A stretch of 64,000 nt of DNA, taken from contig NZ_JAMDLH010000002.1 of assembly GCF_023721755.1 (NCBI RefSeq), positions 186,001 to 250,000 of the forward strand, written 5' to 3'. Source of the DNA: Pleomorphomonas sp. NRK KF1. Lineage in GTDB: Bacteria > Pseudomonadota > Alphaproteobacteria > Rhizobiales > Pleomorphomonadaceae. The notes under the pieces are model-generated. The model was not told where the DNA came from, made no database searches, and was given only the letters and a program-made list of their open reading frames with translations. A program made the translations under genes and the position numbers. Positions 9,044-16,145 of the stretch are shown in pieces; the first letter of the stretch is position 1, and each line of letters opens with the position of its first letter.

Positions 9044-10314
9044 CACTGCAACTGCTGCCCCAGCGCCTGTATCCCGACCCCAGCCGGGTGGTCATTCGCA
9101 ACTTCCAACTGGCTGGAGAGCCCCGCGGACTGAATCCCGCCTCGCAGGCGAGAGCGCGACGGATCGTCGAAACCGTCCAGGCCATGGACAACCGGACGGT
9201 CCAGGCCGAACTGTCGCTCGTCATGGCTGACTTCGAGACCCGGCATCGCGAGGTTCGGCACTTCTTCGAGGAACGCTACGAGGGGATGGCCGCCCATCTG
9301 GGCATTCTCGAACCGCTGCGAGAAGCGGAGCGGCTGCTGATCGGCGCCTACTTCTGCCACGAGTACTCATTCGAGGCGGCGGCCCTCATGAACCCGAGCG
9401 TCGTCCGGCATCCCGATCAGTCCGCCCTGGCGCCGGGCGAGGTGCGTTTCCTGTTGTCGCTGAGGGCCGTCGGCGAAGGGCACATCTCGTCCATCACGTT
9501 CCGCGAGGGGGTTCTTTCCGACCAAGGCGAGCTGCGGCTCACCGAGGACAGCCCGTTCGCCGTCGCTTCCCGTCCGGAGATTGGCGAGGACGGAAGGGTA
9601 TGGGCCGTCCGCGAGGGTGAGGGGCCGCTCGACGAGACCGTCCTGTTGCCGGTCACCTCGGCGCAACGAAACGGTCTCGAAGATCTCAGACTCGTTCACT
9701 TCGTCGATGCCGACGAAGGGCCGCTCTGGTACGGGACCTACACCGCGTTCAGCGGTCAGTCGATCGCCTCGGAGTTCCTCATTACTCGAGACTTCAGGCG
9801 CTTCGAGCTGAGACCCCTGTCGGGACCGGCGGCCCGGAACAAGGGCATGGCACTCTTCCCGCGCAAGATCGGCGACAGCTACACCATGCTGGGGCGGCAG
9901 GACAACGAGAACCTGTTCCTGATCCGATCGGACAACCTGTTCGAGTGGGGTGAGGGCGAACGGATTGCCGGCCCGCTCCACCCCTGGGAACTCCTCCAGA
10001 TCGGGAACTGCGGATCCCCCATAGAACTTGACGAGGGATGGCTCGTGCTGACCCACGGCGTTGGTCCGATGCGGAAATACGCAATCGGCGCCATGCTGCT
10101 CGACAAGGACGACCCGGCGCGCTTGCTCGGCCGTTCGCGCGTGCCGCTCTTGTCGCCGTCCGATGCAGAGCGCGAGGGCTATGTGCCGAACGTCGTCTAT
10201 ACGTGCGGCGCGATGGCCCATGCCGGGCGGCTTTTCGTTCCCTATGGCATTGCCGACAGCGCGGTGGGCTTTGCCAGTGTGGGGATAGAGGAACTGCTCG
10301 CCTCGCTCGACTGA
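9040..10314 (+). CDS. GH130 family beta-mannoside phosphorylase/hydrolase-like protein
   Basis: The 424-residue product is a five-bladed propeller enzyme of family GH130, whose members phosphorolyse or hydrolyse beta-mannosides. Typical segments are FEAAALMNPSVVRHPD, VGEGHISSITFREG, the catalytic-Asp region NGLEDLRLVHFVD, and TYTAFSGQSIASEFLITRD. Near the end GWLVLTHGVGPMRKYAIGAMLLD and GYVPNVVYTCGAM match the phosphate-binding and closing parts of the fold. An N-terminal extension of about 100 residues (up to the SFEAAAL segment) precedes the propeller. The start ATG overlaps the stop of the glycosyltransferase gene (ATGA), so translation is coupled. The substrate is inferred only from the family; a mannoside of unknown linkage, or intracellular mannan turnover, are possibilities. 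Confidence 0.85.
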   Translation: MTLQLLPQRLYPDPSRVVIRNFQLAGEPRGLNPASQARARRIVETVQAMDNRTVQAELSLVMADFETRHREVRHFFEERYEGMAAHLGILEPLREAERLLIGAYFCHEYSFEAAALMNPSVVRHPDQSALAPGEVRFLLSLRAVGEGHISSITFREGVLSDQGELRLTEDSPFAVASRPEIGEDGRVWAVREGEGPLDETVLLPVTSAQRNGLEDLRLVHFVDADEGPLWYGTYTAFSGQSIASEFLITRDFRRFELRPLSGPAARNKGMALFPRKIGDSYTMLGRQDNENLFLIRSDNLFEWGEGERIAGPLHPWELLQIGNCGSPIELDEGWLVLTHGVGPMRKYAIGAMLLDKDDPARLLGRSRVPLLSPSDAEREGYVPNVVYTCGAMAHAGRLFVPYGIADSAVGFASVGIEELLASLD

Positions 10315-10330
10315 TATACTGGTCGTCTGG

Positions 10331-10370
10331 ACGAAAGAATGCGCCCCTTTAGGGCGCATTCTTTCGTCTA
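10331..10370 (+). terminator. Strong hairpin terminator after the GT/GH130 operon
   Basis: A perfect 16-bp stem (10331-10346 with 10352-10367, loop CTTTA) lies 17 bp after the GH130 stop. The right arm ends in ATTCTTTCGT, so the T-rich stretch is inside the stem; otherwise it is a classic terminator. Confidence 0.8.
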
Positions 10371-10622
10371 TTCCGGACCGTTGCGACAAGGTCCTCCCGG
10401 GTGCAGGCTTCCGCTTCCCGCAACGACTACGAGATTTCCGACAAGCCCTCGAAGAGTACAGTAACCGCGCAGCCAAGTCGCGTTTGCGCGCATTTGCACT
10501 CGCCGCCATTCCAAGTAAAAGAACAATGACGAATAGTCGCGCCCCGGCGAGCCTCGCGCGGCAATGGCAAACGTGTGAATCAGACCAGCCCTGCGCCTCG
10601 GATGCTGGTAGGGAGCCGATGA

Positions 10623-11054
10623 ATGGAGCCTAACACCGCCAAGAAGAAAGTCCCGAACCCAGCCGACGTGCACGTTGGGGCTCGCATCCGCATGCGGCGC
10701 ATGATTGTGGGCATCTCGCAGGAGAAGCTCGGCCAAGCGCTCGGCGTCACATTCCAGCAAGTCCAGAAATACGAGAAAGGCGCCACCCGCGTGGGCGCCG
10801 GGCGTCTTCTCGAGATCGCCAACTATCTCGGCGTACCGATCGGCTATTTCTTCGAATCCGCAGCTTACGACGCTTTGAAGGCGAGTGAACCGAGCGGAAC
10901 GGTGGTTACCGCGCCCGACGAGTTCGACGAGTTCGTGAAGAGCTCTGAAGGCATCAAGCTCAACAACGCCTTCCTCGGCATCAACGACCCGATGGTGCGT
11001 CGCCACCTTCTCGACCTCGTCGTCTCGATGTCGCGCACCGGCCAGGAAAGCTGA
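10623..11054 (+). CDS. XRE-family helix-turn-helix regulator (PraR/PhrR type)
   Basis: The 143-residue product has an N-terminal XRE helix-turn-helix (about residues 17-75): GARIRMRRMIVGISQEKLGQ, then LGVTFQQVQKYEKGATRVGAG. This wording is characteristic of the rhizobial PraR/PhrR/SinR-like group, which represses genes for biofilm formation, quorum sensing or stress. The C-terminal half is a short helical tail (LLDLVVSMSRTGQES) probably used for oligomerisation. It stands alone, is followed 16 bp later by the stop of a convergent gene, and has its own 250-bp upstream region. Its targets are not visible. An out-of-frame ATG occurs at 10619, just before the chosen start. Confidence 0.87.
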   Translation: MEPNTAKKKVPNPADVHVGARIRMRRMIVGISQEKLGQALGVTFQQVQKYEKGATRVGAGRLLEIANYLGVPIGYFFESAAYDALKASEPSGTVVTAPDEFDEFVKSSEGIKLNNAFLGINDPMVRRHLLDLVVSMSRTGQES

Positions 11055-11070
11055 GAACGCCGCGACCGGT

Positions 11071-11310
11071 TCAGTGGCGACGTCGATGTTCGTCGAGGTC
11101 GACGACGTCCGGGTCCGTCTGGAGCGCCAGCAGGCCCGACAGTTCGGCATTGGCAAGACCGAGCAGGAGGGCAGCGGACACACTCACCTCCCGTGCCTGT
11201 GGCATCAGATAGTCGATCATCGTCATCATCGCCCGGATATTCATGGGACGATGGACATCGCCGGCATAGACCTGCTCGCCTGCCATGGGTTCGTCGAATT
11301 TAGCACTCAT
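11071..11310 (-). CDS. Small protein of unknown function, coupled to the GNAT gene
   Basis: This 79-residue product is not recognised. It starts with an ATG that overlaps the stop codon of the upstream acetyltransferase gene by 4 bp (ATGA), a sign of translational coupling. It contains MNIRAMMTMIDYLMPQ and a helical stretch EVSVSAALLLGLANAEL, and ends in an acidic/basic tail DVVDLDEHRRRH. No signal peptide or cysteine pair is seen. The coupling suggests that it acts with the GNAT protein, for example as a stability or substrate partner. That is inference only. Confidence 0.7.
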   Translation of the reverse strand: MSAKFDEPMAGEQVYAGDVHRPMNIRAMMTMIDYLMPQAREVSVSAALLLGLANAELSGLLALQTDPDVVDLDEHRRRH

Positions 11311-12542
11311 TGATCACCCGATATTCTTTCCAGGATGCCGGGCCGATCCCACTGTCCCTCCGGCCGCACAAGCACGGCGGCGCCGGAGTCCGGCGACAAC
11401 ACGTCCTCGGCTGGTGGAACCACAAGGTCGGCCTCGTAGTAGGTTTCTTCGGTCAGGTAGTTGATGCCCGTGCCTTCGCGCAGGACGAAACCGAAGTGCT
11501 GCCAGATGGGAGCGACATTCGCCGCGGTCTGGCCGTAGAAGCGCGTGTAGCCCTTAGTGCGACAGAGCTCGATGCCCGCCCTTACCAGCTTCAAGGCCAT
11601 CCGGCTTTTGCGGAAGCGGGGCAGCACGGCCAATCGCTCGAGTTTCACGAACCCGGCAAAGTAACGAATGCGCAGGCAGCCGGCAGGCTCGTCACCAACG
11701 AAGCCGAGCAGGTGGGTCGCGGTGAGGTCGTTGCCGTCGACGTCCTCCGAAAAGGGGATGGACTGCTCTGCGAGATAGGTTGCCGCCCGGATCGCATGGA
11801 CCATCAGGAGCTGGTTGACGTCGTGAACGACAGTGATGCCGATTGTGTTGCGCCTGCCGGTCGTGCCTGCGGCGCCGGGACGCCAGGTGTCGTACGGGGC
11901 CTCCGGCACATCGAGCTCGCCGTGTCGCTCGGCCTCCGAGAGGCGACGGCAGGTCATGACGCCGGGCGCGTAGACTTCGCCGTGCCGGGCGCCCATCGTG
12001 AAACCGATGCTCTCGAACAGGCGGCGGGCCTTGTCGTTGGCAGCCTTGCAAAACACCGGAAGACCGCGAAACTTGTCGGATGTCAGGCGTTCCATGACAA
12101 GCGAAATGCCGCCGGCGATCGCCGGCGAGATATAGATGCCCCAGAAGTAGATGGCGACAGGCTTCTCCCACTGGCGAGCAATGAAGCGATCGGCGGGAGC
12201 CCCGGTGTCCATGCGTCCATCGAAGAGCGCATCAAGGCCATCCTGGTTCAATGGCAGGAGGCACACGAACCCGAGAGGACCATTGCCGGCCTTTTCGCGC
12301 CACTGGCCGCGCCCGATGGCCAGGATGGTGTCGGGATTGCGCGTGTAAATGCGCATAACCGTTTCGAGACTGGCCACACCCTGAATTTCAGGGGTCGCTT
12401 TTCTCATCAGATCTGCAATAATTTCGCTGGAAGGACTGAAGACCGAAATGTTTCGGCCATATTTCGAGTAATCGATACGATCAATGTGGCGAGATGGATA
12501 GAAATTGGGTGCTTGTTCGTAGTTTCGAGCGTGAGAATTCAT
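11307..12542 (-). CDS. Tandem-domain GNAT acetyltransferase-like protein
   Basis: The 411-residue product appears to carry two GNAT folds. The first half (about 55-200) has GFVCLLPLNQDGLDALFDG and ANDKARRLFESIGFTMGARH, an acetyltransferase-like ending. The second (about 230-370) has a clearer acetyl-CoA region, VKLERLAVLPRFRKSRMALK, followed by NVAPIWQHFGFVLREG. The start is the ATG at 12542, preceded by GAGGGGAACG. It is the first gene of a two-gene unit with the 79-residue protein and lies divergent from a LysR regulator 107 bp away, which may control it. The substrate is unknown. The first domain may be degenerate, because I do not see a clean Q/RxxGxG/A loop there. Confidence 0.78.
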   Translation of the reverse strand: MNSHARNYEQAPNFYPSRHIDRIDYSKYGRNISVFSPSSEIIADLMRKATPEIQGVASLETVMRIYTRNPDTILAIGRGQWREKAGNGPLGFVCLLPLNQDGLDALFDGRMDTGAPADRFIARQWEKPVAIYFWGIYISPAIAGGISLVMERLTSDKFRGLPVFCKAANDKARRLFESIGFTMGARHGEVYAPGVMTCRRLSEAERHGELDVPEAPYDTWRPGAAGTTGRRNTIGITVVHDVNQLLMVHAIRAATYLAEQSIPFSEDVDGNDLTATHLLGFVGDEPAGCLRIRYFAGFVKLERLAVLPRFRKSRMALKLVRAGIELCRTKGYTRFYGQTAANVAPIWQHFGFVLREGTGINYLTEETYYEADLVVPPAEDVLSPDSGAAVLVRPEGQWDRPGILERISGDQ

Positions 12543-12649
12543 CGTTCCCCTCGTCCTGAATGATCAAATCCCATTTCAATCTGAATTTAAGCGTAGCCAA
12601 TTCGGAGGCTGTTCCGTGCATCCGATTTTGACGCGGGGTGATGAGGTAG

Positions 12650-13663
12650 ATGGAACACGGTGACGGAGCGGCGGGGCTGGACATCAACTGGGATGACGTT
12701 CGCGTATTCCTGCTGGTCGCTCGACTCTCCAGCTTCCGGGCGGCGTCCCTGGAAAGTGGCGTGTCCGTCAACGCGCTGCGTCGTCGAATCGAGACGCTCG
12801 AGCACAAGATCAACGCCGTCTTGCTGACCCGGTCGGCAAAGGGAGTCGAACTCACCGACGAAGGACGCAAGGTGGAGGAAACCGCTCAGGCGATGCTGGA
12901 GCAAGCCCGCGCCCTCGCCCGCCTGTCGTCACGTTCCAAGCGCGGGCTTCGGGCGACTGTGCGGGTAGGCGCCACCGAGGGGCTCGGTGCTTTTTGGCTG
13001 GTTCCACGCCTGGTCGATCTGTTCGAACGCGCACCCGGGATTCAGGTCGATTTCCGCAACGAGATGCGGATGCCGGACGTATCCGGGCTCGAAGTGGACA
13101 TCGCTGTCCAGCTCGAGCGACCGGCTGACGAAGACTTGAAGGTCGTCCGTCTCGGCTGGCTGCACATCGTTCTCTTCGCCTCCGGAGATTACATCTCCCG
13201 CAACGGCATCATCGAGACCTCGCAGGACATTCCCCGCCACCGCTTCATCGAGATCAGCGCTCCACAAATCCAGAGCGGAGCGCTCAAGGACGAGTTGCCG
13301 GAAGACGACAGCCGCAGCTTCGTCGCCTTGCGGGTCAACACGGCCTCGGCCCAGGTGTTGGCGGCGACGCATGGAGCCGGCGTGACGGCCCTGCCGACCT
13401 ACGCTCGGCTGGTGACTCACAAGTTGCATCACGTCGCCCGCGAGTTCACACTCAAGCGGGACATCTGGCTCTGCTATCATCCTGATATCGTGGAGTTTCG
13501 CCATATGCGGCAAGCCATCGACTGGATCAAGGCGTCATTCGATCAGGAGAAATACCCCTGGTTCGGAGAAGGGTATCTTTCTCCCGACGAAATCGATCGC
13601 TTGGCCGCCAAGCGAGGACTCGGCACCCTCTTTTCCGGCTTCAAGGACGAGCATAAGTTGTAG
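12650..13663 (+). CDS. LysR-family transcriptional regulator
   Basis: The 337-residue product has an N-terminal winged helix-turn-helix (about 12-75): INWDDVRVFLLVARLSSFRA, then SVNALRRRIETLEHKINAVL and LTDEGRKVEETAQ. An effector-binding periplasmic-protein-like domain follows (about 100-320) with TVRVGATEGLGAFWLVP and VDIAVQLERP. The recognition helix has VNALRRRIETLE in place of the usual pavSrqIrrLE wording. It is divergent from the GNAT pair, and LysR proteins commonly regulate the divergent neighbour. The start ATG has only a weak ribosome site (ATGAGGTAG), so a nearby alternative start is possible. Confidence 0.9.
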   Translation: MEHGDGAAGLDINWDDVRVFLLVARLSSFRAASLESGVSVNALRRRIETLEHKINAVLLTRSAKGVELTDEGRKVEETAQAMLEQARALARLSSRSKRGLRATVRVGATEGLGAFWLVPRLVDLFERAPGIQVDFRNEMRMPDVSGLEVDIAVQLERPADEDLKVVRLGWLHIVLFASGDYISRNGIIETSQDIPRHRFIEISAPQIQSGALKDELPEDDSRSFVALRVNTASAQVLAATHGAGVTALPTYARLVTHKLHHVAREFTLKRDIWLCYHPDIVEFRHMRQAIDWIKASFDQEKYPWFGEGYLSPDEIDRLAAKRGLGTLFSGFKDEHKL

Positions 13664-13673
13664 GGTGTATGGT

Positions 13674-13696
13674 GGAGGCGATGCGGCATCGCCTCC
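13674..13696 (+). terminator. Perfect hairpin between the LysR gene and the small ORF
   Basis: GGAGGCGATG at 13674-13683 pairs exactly with CATCGCCTCC at 13687-13696 across a 3-nt loop, 11 bp after the LysR stop. There is no T-run, so it may be a factor-assisted terminator. It could also be a structure affecting the ribosome site CTCGGAGG that follows directly at about 13703. Confidence 0.5.
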
Positions 13697-13715
13697 TATC
13701 ATCTCGGAGGCGGCG

Positions 13716-13889
13716 ATGAACGAGAAGGCTTTGACACTCCGCGCTGAACTGCCGCGCCTCATCGAGGCGGCGAAGGCTCTTGAAGCGTCTGTTCTTGTCA
13801 TGCTCCTAACGTCTGCCGACGAGGAACTTCGAAAGCAGCAGTGCGAACAGCGACAAGCCTCGGAAAAGGGCCCGAGCGAACGCCCATGA
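13716..13889 (+). CDS. Small protein of unknown function
   Basis: A 57-residue frame starts at an ATG preceded by ATCTCGGAGGCGGCG, a good ribosome site. The product begins MNEKALTLRAELPRLIEAA, is predicted helical, and has a polar tail rich in Gln, Glu and Lys. No family is recognised. It sits between the LysR gene and the kaiC operon. The frame is also open upstream to 13665, but that region spans a hairpin and is unlikely to be translated. Confidence 0.45.
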   Translation: MNEKALTLRAELPRLIEAAKALEASVLVMLLTSADEELRKQQCEQRQASEKGPSERP

Positions 13890-13949
13890 GTCTGCGATTT
13901 CGCACTTGTCCTTTTTATGCGAAGCGGCCTACCCGATTGAGGGTCGACC

Positions 13950-13969
13950 ATATTTAATTTATTGAATAT
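13950..13969. promoter_or_regulatory. AT-rich imperfect palindrome upstream of kaiC
   Basis: A 20-bp sequence (ATATT-TAATTTATTG-AATAT) matches its own reverse complement at 16 of 20 positions and stands out in GC-rich surroundings. It lies about 190 bp before the kaiC start and could be an operator or part of a promoter; nothing identifies the binder. Confidence 0.35.
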
Positions 13970-14156
13970 AGCTAACACCGCTCGGTTCGTGGAGCATCCG
14001 TCAGCGCAGCCTCCACATCAGCGTTCCATTTCCCGAAACCGTTTTGTGACGAGCAACAGGCCTGCTAAAGCTGAGACCAGTTTGCACGTTGGCGAGCGGC
14101 TCCTACCTCAAGAAGCTGGAATCACGCCTCGTTTCGCTTCTCTTTACGAGTAGAAC

Positions 14157-15848
14157 ATGTCCGACAGTCGCCTTTCGACGAAATCTCTCGCCAAGTCCCC
14201 AACCGGCATCTCCGGCTTCGATGACCTCACGCTCGGCGGCCTCCCAAAGGGACGACCGACGCTCGTTTGCGGCACCGCGGGCTGCGGAAAGACGCTGTTC
14301 GCAGCGACCTTCCTCGTTCACGGAGCGCGCGAACTCGACGAGCCCGGCGTTTTCGTCAGTTTCGAGGAACGCCCCAGCGACATCATCGAGAACGTGGCCT
14401 CCCTCGGTTTCGATCTGGACGCGTTGATCGAGGCGGAGAAGGTCGTCATCGAGCACATCGCGGTCGATCCTTCGGAGGTGGCCGAAATCGGCGACTTCGA
14501 TCTCGAGGGGTTGTTCCTTCGCCTGGAGCTCGCCATCGACTCCATCGGCGCCAAGCGGGTGGTGCTCGACACGATCGAGAGTCTTTTCTCGGCCTTCACG
14601 AACCAGGCGGTGCTGCGCGCGGAAATCCGCCGCCTGTTCGACTGGCTCAAGGATCGCGGCCTCACGACGGTCATCACCGGCGAGCGAGGGGACGGTGCTC
14701 TGACCCGCCAAGGGCTGGAAGAATACGTTTCGGACTGCGTCCTTCTGCTCGACCACCGCGTCCAGAACCAGATATCGACGCGACGCCTCCGGATCGTGAA
14801 ATATCGTGGCTCCAGTCATGGTACCAACGAGTACCCCTTCCTGATCGACCAGGGCGGCTTCTCGGTGTTGCCGGTCTCGTCGCTCGGCCTCAACCATCGA
14901 GTGTTCGACGAGAGGGTGAGCACCGGCGTCGCCGATCTCGATGCCATGGTTGGCGGTGGCGGCTTTCACCGCGGGTCCAGCATCCTCATTTCCGGCGTGG
15001 CCGGTTCGGGCAAATCGTCGCTGGCGGCTAGCTTCGTGGACGCGGCCTGCAAGGCGGGGCAGAAGGCCCTTTATTTCTCCTTCGAGGAGTCGCAGGACCA
15101 GACGGTGCGCAACATGCGCTCGCTGGGCGTCGACCTCGGAGCGCATATCGCCGCCGACAAGCTGAGATACGTGGCGGCGCGTCCGACGTTCTACAGCCTT
15201 GAGATGCATCTTGCGCTTATGTTGCGAGAAGCGCTGGCGTTCCGCCCGGACGTCTTCGTTCTCGATCCGTTGTCGGCCTTCACAGAGACCGGGAACCGAA
15301 CGGAGGTGCACGCGATGCTGCTGCGCATCGTAGACTTCCTGAAGTCGGAGGGCATCACCGGCGTTCTGACCCATCTCACCCAGAGCGGGCAGACGGTCAT
15401 CGAGACCGAGTCGGGGCTTTCCTCGCTGATGGATGCCTGGATCCTTCTCCTCAACAGGGAATCGAACGGCGAGTTCAATCGCGAACTCTACCTGCTCAAG
15501 GCGCGTGGCCTCAGTCACTCCAACCAAGTGCGCGAGTTCGTGATGGGCGGAGATGGCATCCGTCTTCTGCTGCCTTACACGGGCCAAGGCCAAGCGTTGA
15601 CCGGGGCTGCGAGACGCGTGGCAGAAGCCGAGGAGCGACGGCGGGAGCGGCTCCGTGAGATCGAAGCCGAGAAGGCGCAGCATCTGATCGAGCAGCGGCG
15701 GCGGCGCACGCTAGCTCAAATCGAGGTTCTGCGTTCCGAGCTGGAAGCCGACGAGGCCGAGCTGCGAGGACTCGTCCAGGTGGAAACGGACCGCCGCACG
15801 CAAGTTGAGACAGACGAAGTCGAGATGCGCAAATCTCGCGGCAACTGA
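14157..15848 (+). CDS. kaiC: KaiC-like dual ATPase/autokinase
   Basis: The 563-residue product has two RecA-like KaiC domains. CI carries Walker A GTAGCGKT (39-46) and the paired catalytic glutamates in SFEERPSD (Glu70, Glu71). CII carries GVAGSGKS (280-287) and SFEESQDQ (Glu310, Glu311). The CII region TESGLSSLMD aligns with the cyanobacterial phosphosite TDSHISTITD, so Ser422 and Ser423 stand in for Ser431 and Thr432, and Thr417 for Thr426. Autophosphorylation therefore looks possible. After about residue 480 a long charged coiled coil (Arg/Glu repeats to the end) replaces the short cyanobacterial tail. kaiB follows 6 bp later, then an HWE kinase; no kaiA is present. The start ATG at 14157 has a weak ribosome site. 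Confidence 0.93.
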   Translation: MSDSRLSTKSLAKSPTGISGFDDLTLGGLPKGRPTLVCGTAGCGKTLFAATFLVHGARELDEPGVFVSFEERPSDIIENVASLGFDLDALIEAEKVVIEHIAVDPSEVAEIGDFDLEGLFLRLELAIDSIGAKRVVLDTIESLFSAFTNQAVLRAEIRRLFDWLKDRGLTTVITGERGDGALTRQGLEEYVSDCVLLLDHRVQNQISTRRLRIVKYRGSSHGTNEYPFLIDQGGFSVLPVSSLGLNHRVFDERVSTGVADLDAMVGGGGFHRGSSILISGVAGSGKSSLAASFVDAACKAGQKALYFSFEESQDQTVRNMRSLGVDLGAHIAADKLRYVAARPTFYSLEMHLALMLREALAFRPDVFVLDPLSAFTETGNRTEVHAMLLRIVDFLKSEGITGVLTHLTQSGQTVIETESGLSSLMDAWILLLNRESNGEFNRELYLLKARGLSHSNQVREFVMGGDGIRLLLPYTGQGQALTGAARRVAEAEERRRERLREIEAEKAQHLIEQRRRRTLAQIEVLRSELEADEAELRGLVQVETDRRTQVETDEVEMRKSRGN

Positions 15849-15854
15849 TAGGAT

Positions 15855-16145
15855 ATGTCGATGTCGACGGAAGAGGCCTCCACGCGCAAACTGATCCTCT
15901 ATGTTGCGGGCGAAACCCCCAAGTCCCTGGCAGCCATTTCGAACCTTGAGCGCATCTGCCGGGAACACTTGCCGGGAAAGTATCGAATTGAGGTCATCGA
16001 CCTCAAGAAGAACCCGCAGCTCGCCCGCGAGCACAAGATCGTGGCGATTCCAACTCTCGTCAGAGAGTTGCCCATTCCCATCCGGAAGATTATCGGCGAT
16101 CTTTCCGACGAGCAGAAGGTTCTGATCAACCTCAAGGTCGAATGA
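15855..16145 (+). CDS. kaiB: KaiB-like protein
   Basis: The 96-residue product is KaiB, a small thioredoxin-like, fold-switching protein that binds the KaiC CI ring. Recognisable parts are RKLILYVAGETPKSLAAISN, YRIEVIDLKKNPQLAREHKI, and the conserved VAIPTLVRELPIPIRKIIGD. The length is typical of KaiB. It starts 6 bp after kaiC (ATG at 15855, with a second in-frame ATG two codons later) and its stop overlaps the start of the kinase gene. The three genes are therefore one translationally coupled operon. Confidence 0.94.
   Translation: MSMSTEEASTRKLILYVAGETPKSLAAISNLERICREHLPGKYRIEVIDLKKNPQLAREHKIVAIPTLVRELPIPIRKIIGDLSDEQKVLINLKVE

Noticed and set aside
11071-12542. GNAT plus small ORF as a toxin-antitoxin pair
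   Set aside because: The GNAT protein is large with two domains, and the small ORF follows rather than precedes it and lacks a DNA-binding ribbon-helix-helix pattern.
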